A model generated the notes under the pieces. The model worked only from the letters and a program-made list of their open reading frames with translations. It did no database searches and had not been told where the DNA came from. Below, in pieces: positions 63,393-64,000 of a DNA stretch of 64,000 bases. Each line of letters opens with the position of its first letter. Position 1 is the stretch's first letter. The position numbers were made by a program, and so were the translations under genes. The stretch is from the NCBI GenBank assembly GCA_944472135.2, contig OX235265.1:89746984-89810983 (forward strand). Reading direction: 5' to 3'. This DNA is from Trichobilharzia regenti. Taxonomy: Eukaryota; Platyhelminthes; Trematoda; Strigeidida; Schistosomatidae.

Positions 63393-63738
63393 TTAGTGAC
63401 TTGCTACAGGTTGGAGTTTCCTGAGTTCTAGTGAGAAGTCGTGACCAGTGAGGTCCAATTAGATGTCACGTGTGTGGATGGATGTCCCACCAACGACGAT
63501 GGTTGGGGTCGCGCTAAATCACGAATTGGTAGAAGTTAGAATTCACGAGCCATTGAATCGGGTTCCAGTGGCTGAATGGTATACGAGCTTGCCTTGTAAC
63601 CGGAAGGTCCTGGGTTCGAAACCCAGTGGGTGCGTACTGCCGATGATTCCCAAACTAGGATGAAACAGCAGCTGTCCAGTACTCCCTGGTTTTCAATGGT
63701 TCTCTAACTGATATCGATCCGTGATCAACTCGTAAAAT
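63393..63738 (+). mobile_element. tRNA-like hammerhead SINE, right arm of a palindrome
   Basis: Forward copy facing 63008-63353 across a loop of about 40 bases. Its hammerhead region matches the left arm except CCGATGA instead of CTGATGA, a core change that should prevent cleavage. Confidence 0.72.
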
Positions 63739-63744
63739 TAATAA

Positions 63745-64000
63745 TAATAATAATATATTCCTTACTGTTTATGCAGGAACATACCTATTGTACAGGCATG
63801 GATAAGTTATTATATAAATTACACATAATTTGATGTATAATGGACTTACAGTTTGGTTGTTCTTTCTGACATTAGGGTCAGTCGGAACAGTCTGCTATAA
63901 AGTCTGTTTGTGTAGCACATAAAGAGATATAGAAATATTGTCTTCGCATTAACAAAAAACCCAGACATCACATGAATGTAATACAAATATCTGGGAAAAA
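63745..64000 (-). mobile_element. CR1-like LINE 3' end, truncated by the window edge
   Basis: Closely matches the 3' end of element B (47215-47475): TTATTATTATTA tail at the left, the 'tgcataaacagtaaggaa' box and 'ccatgcctgtacaatagg' on the - strand, and further shared sequence to the window's end. The LINE body would continue beyond 64000. Confidence 0.75.

Noticed and set aside
63082..63663. Two nearly identical 66-codon frames facing each other
   Set aside because: They are the antisense and sense reading of the SINE palindrome's tRNA-like part, not genes.
1..64000. CRISPR arrays, bacterial operons or ribosome binding sites
   Set aside because: The sequence is a eukaryotic repeat-rich region; no spaced direct-repeat array was seen.

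Overview
The window looks like a piece of a schistosome (blood-fluke) nuclear genome. It is AT-rich and intron-bearing, and is mostly built of retroelements. The markers for a schistosome are tRNA-like SINEs that carry hammerhead-ribozyme motifs (a remnant of the classic SM-alpha type and many copies of a related type), Penelope-like elements with GIY-YIG ends, and RTE-like and CR1-like LINEs beside BEL/Pao and Ty3/Gypsy elements. The species cannot be told from the sequence alone.

Host genes are sparse. At the left edge two exons on the + strand (299-392 and 4195-4400) encode part of a sorting-nexin BAR domain resembling SNX1/SNX2/Vps5. Their splice sites and intron phase agree. The intron between them and the sequence after them are packed with LINE and SINE fragments. 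A second host-gene candidate, on the - strand at 20721-21569, encodes an unrecognised protein with about four membrane segments and has a polyadenylation signal just after the stop.

From 0.5 to 24.6 kb the window is a mosaic of RTE 3' ends, Penelope-like fragments, hammerhead-bearing SINEs (several as head-to-head inverted pairs), an unnamed 330-bp dispersed repeat, and a palindrome whose loop resembles a hammerhead. From 25 to 29.6 kb lies a decayed CR1-like LINE on the - strand whose ORF1 starts with a PHD-like zinc finger. From 31.8 to 37.6 kb a divergent solo LTR is followed by a second CR1-like LINE on the + strand, nearly complete.

From 38.7 to 54.4 kb is the most structured region: a BEL/Pao-type, apparently gag-only LTR element on the - strand. 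It has three copies of one 358-bp LTR, a 4,094-bp tandem duplication, a 5-bp direct repeat (GGCAC) at its outer ends, and a 6-kb CR1-like LINE with an intact 1,098-codon ORF2 inside its gag. From 54.9 to 59.3 kb is a Ty3/Gypsy element with two 240-bp LTRs and a full set of pol domains, broken by three stops that are all TAG. The right end holds an RTE-like LINE with an open 671-codon reverse transcriptase ORF (60.5-62.5 kb), LINE 3' ends, and a 0.7-kb SINE palindrome (63.0-63.7 kb).

Nothing here reads as a cooperating operon-like system. The biology is retroelement colonisation, nesting and recombination within and around a few host exons. Long stretches (1.3-2.2, 8.2-9.4, 29.7-31.8 and 59.3-60.4 kb) show no recognisable gene.
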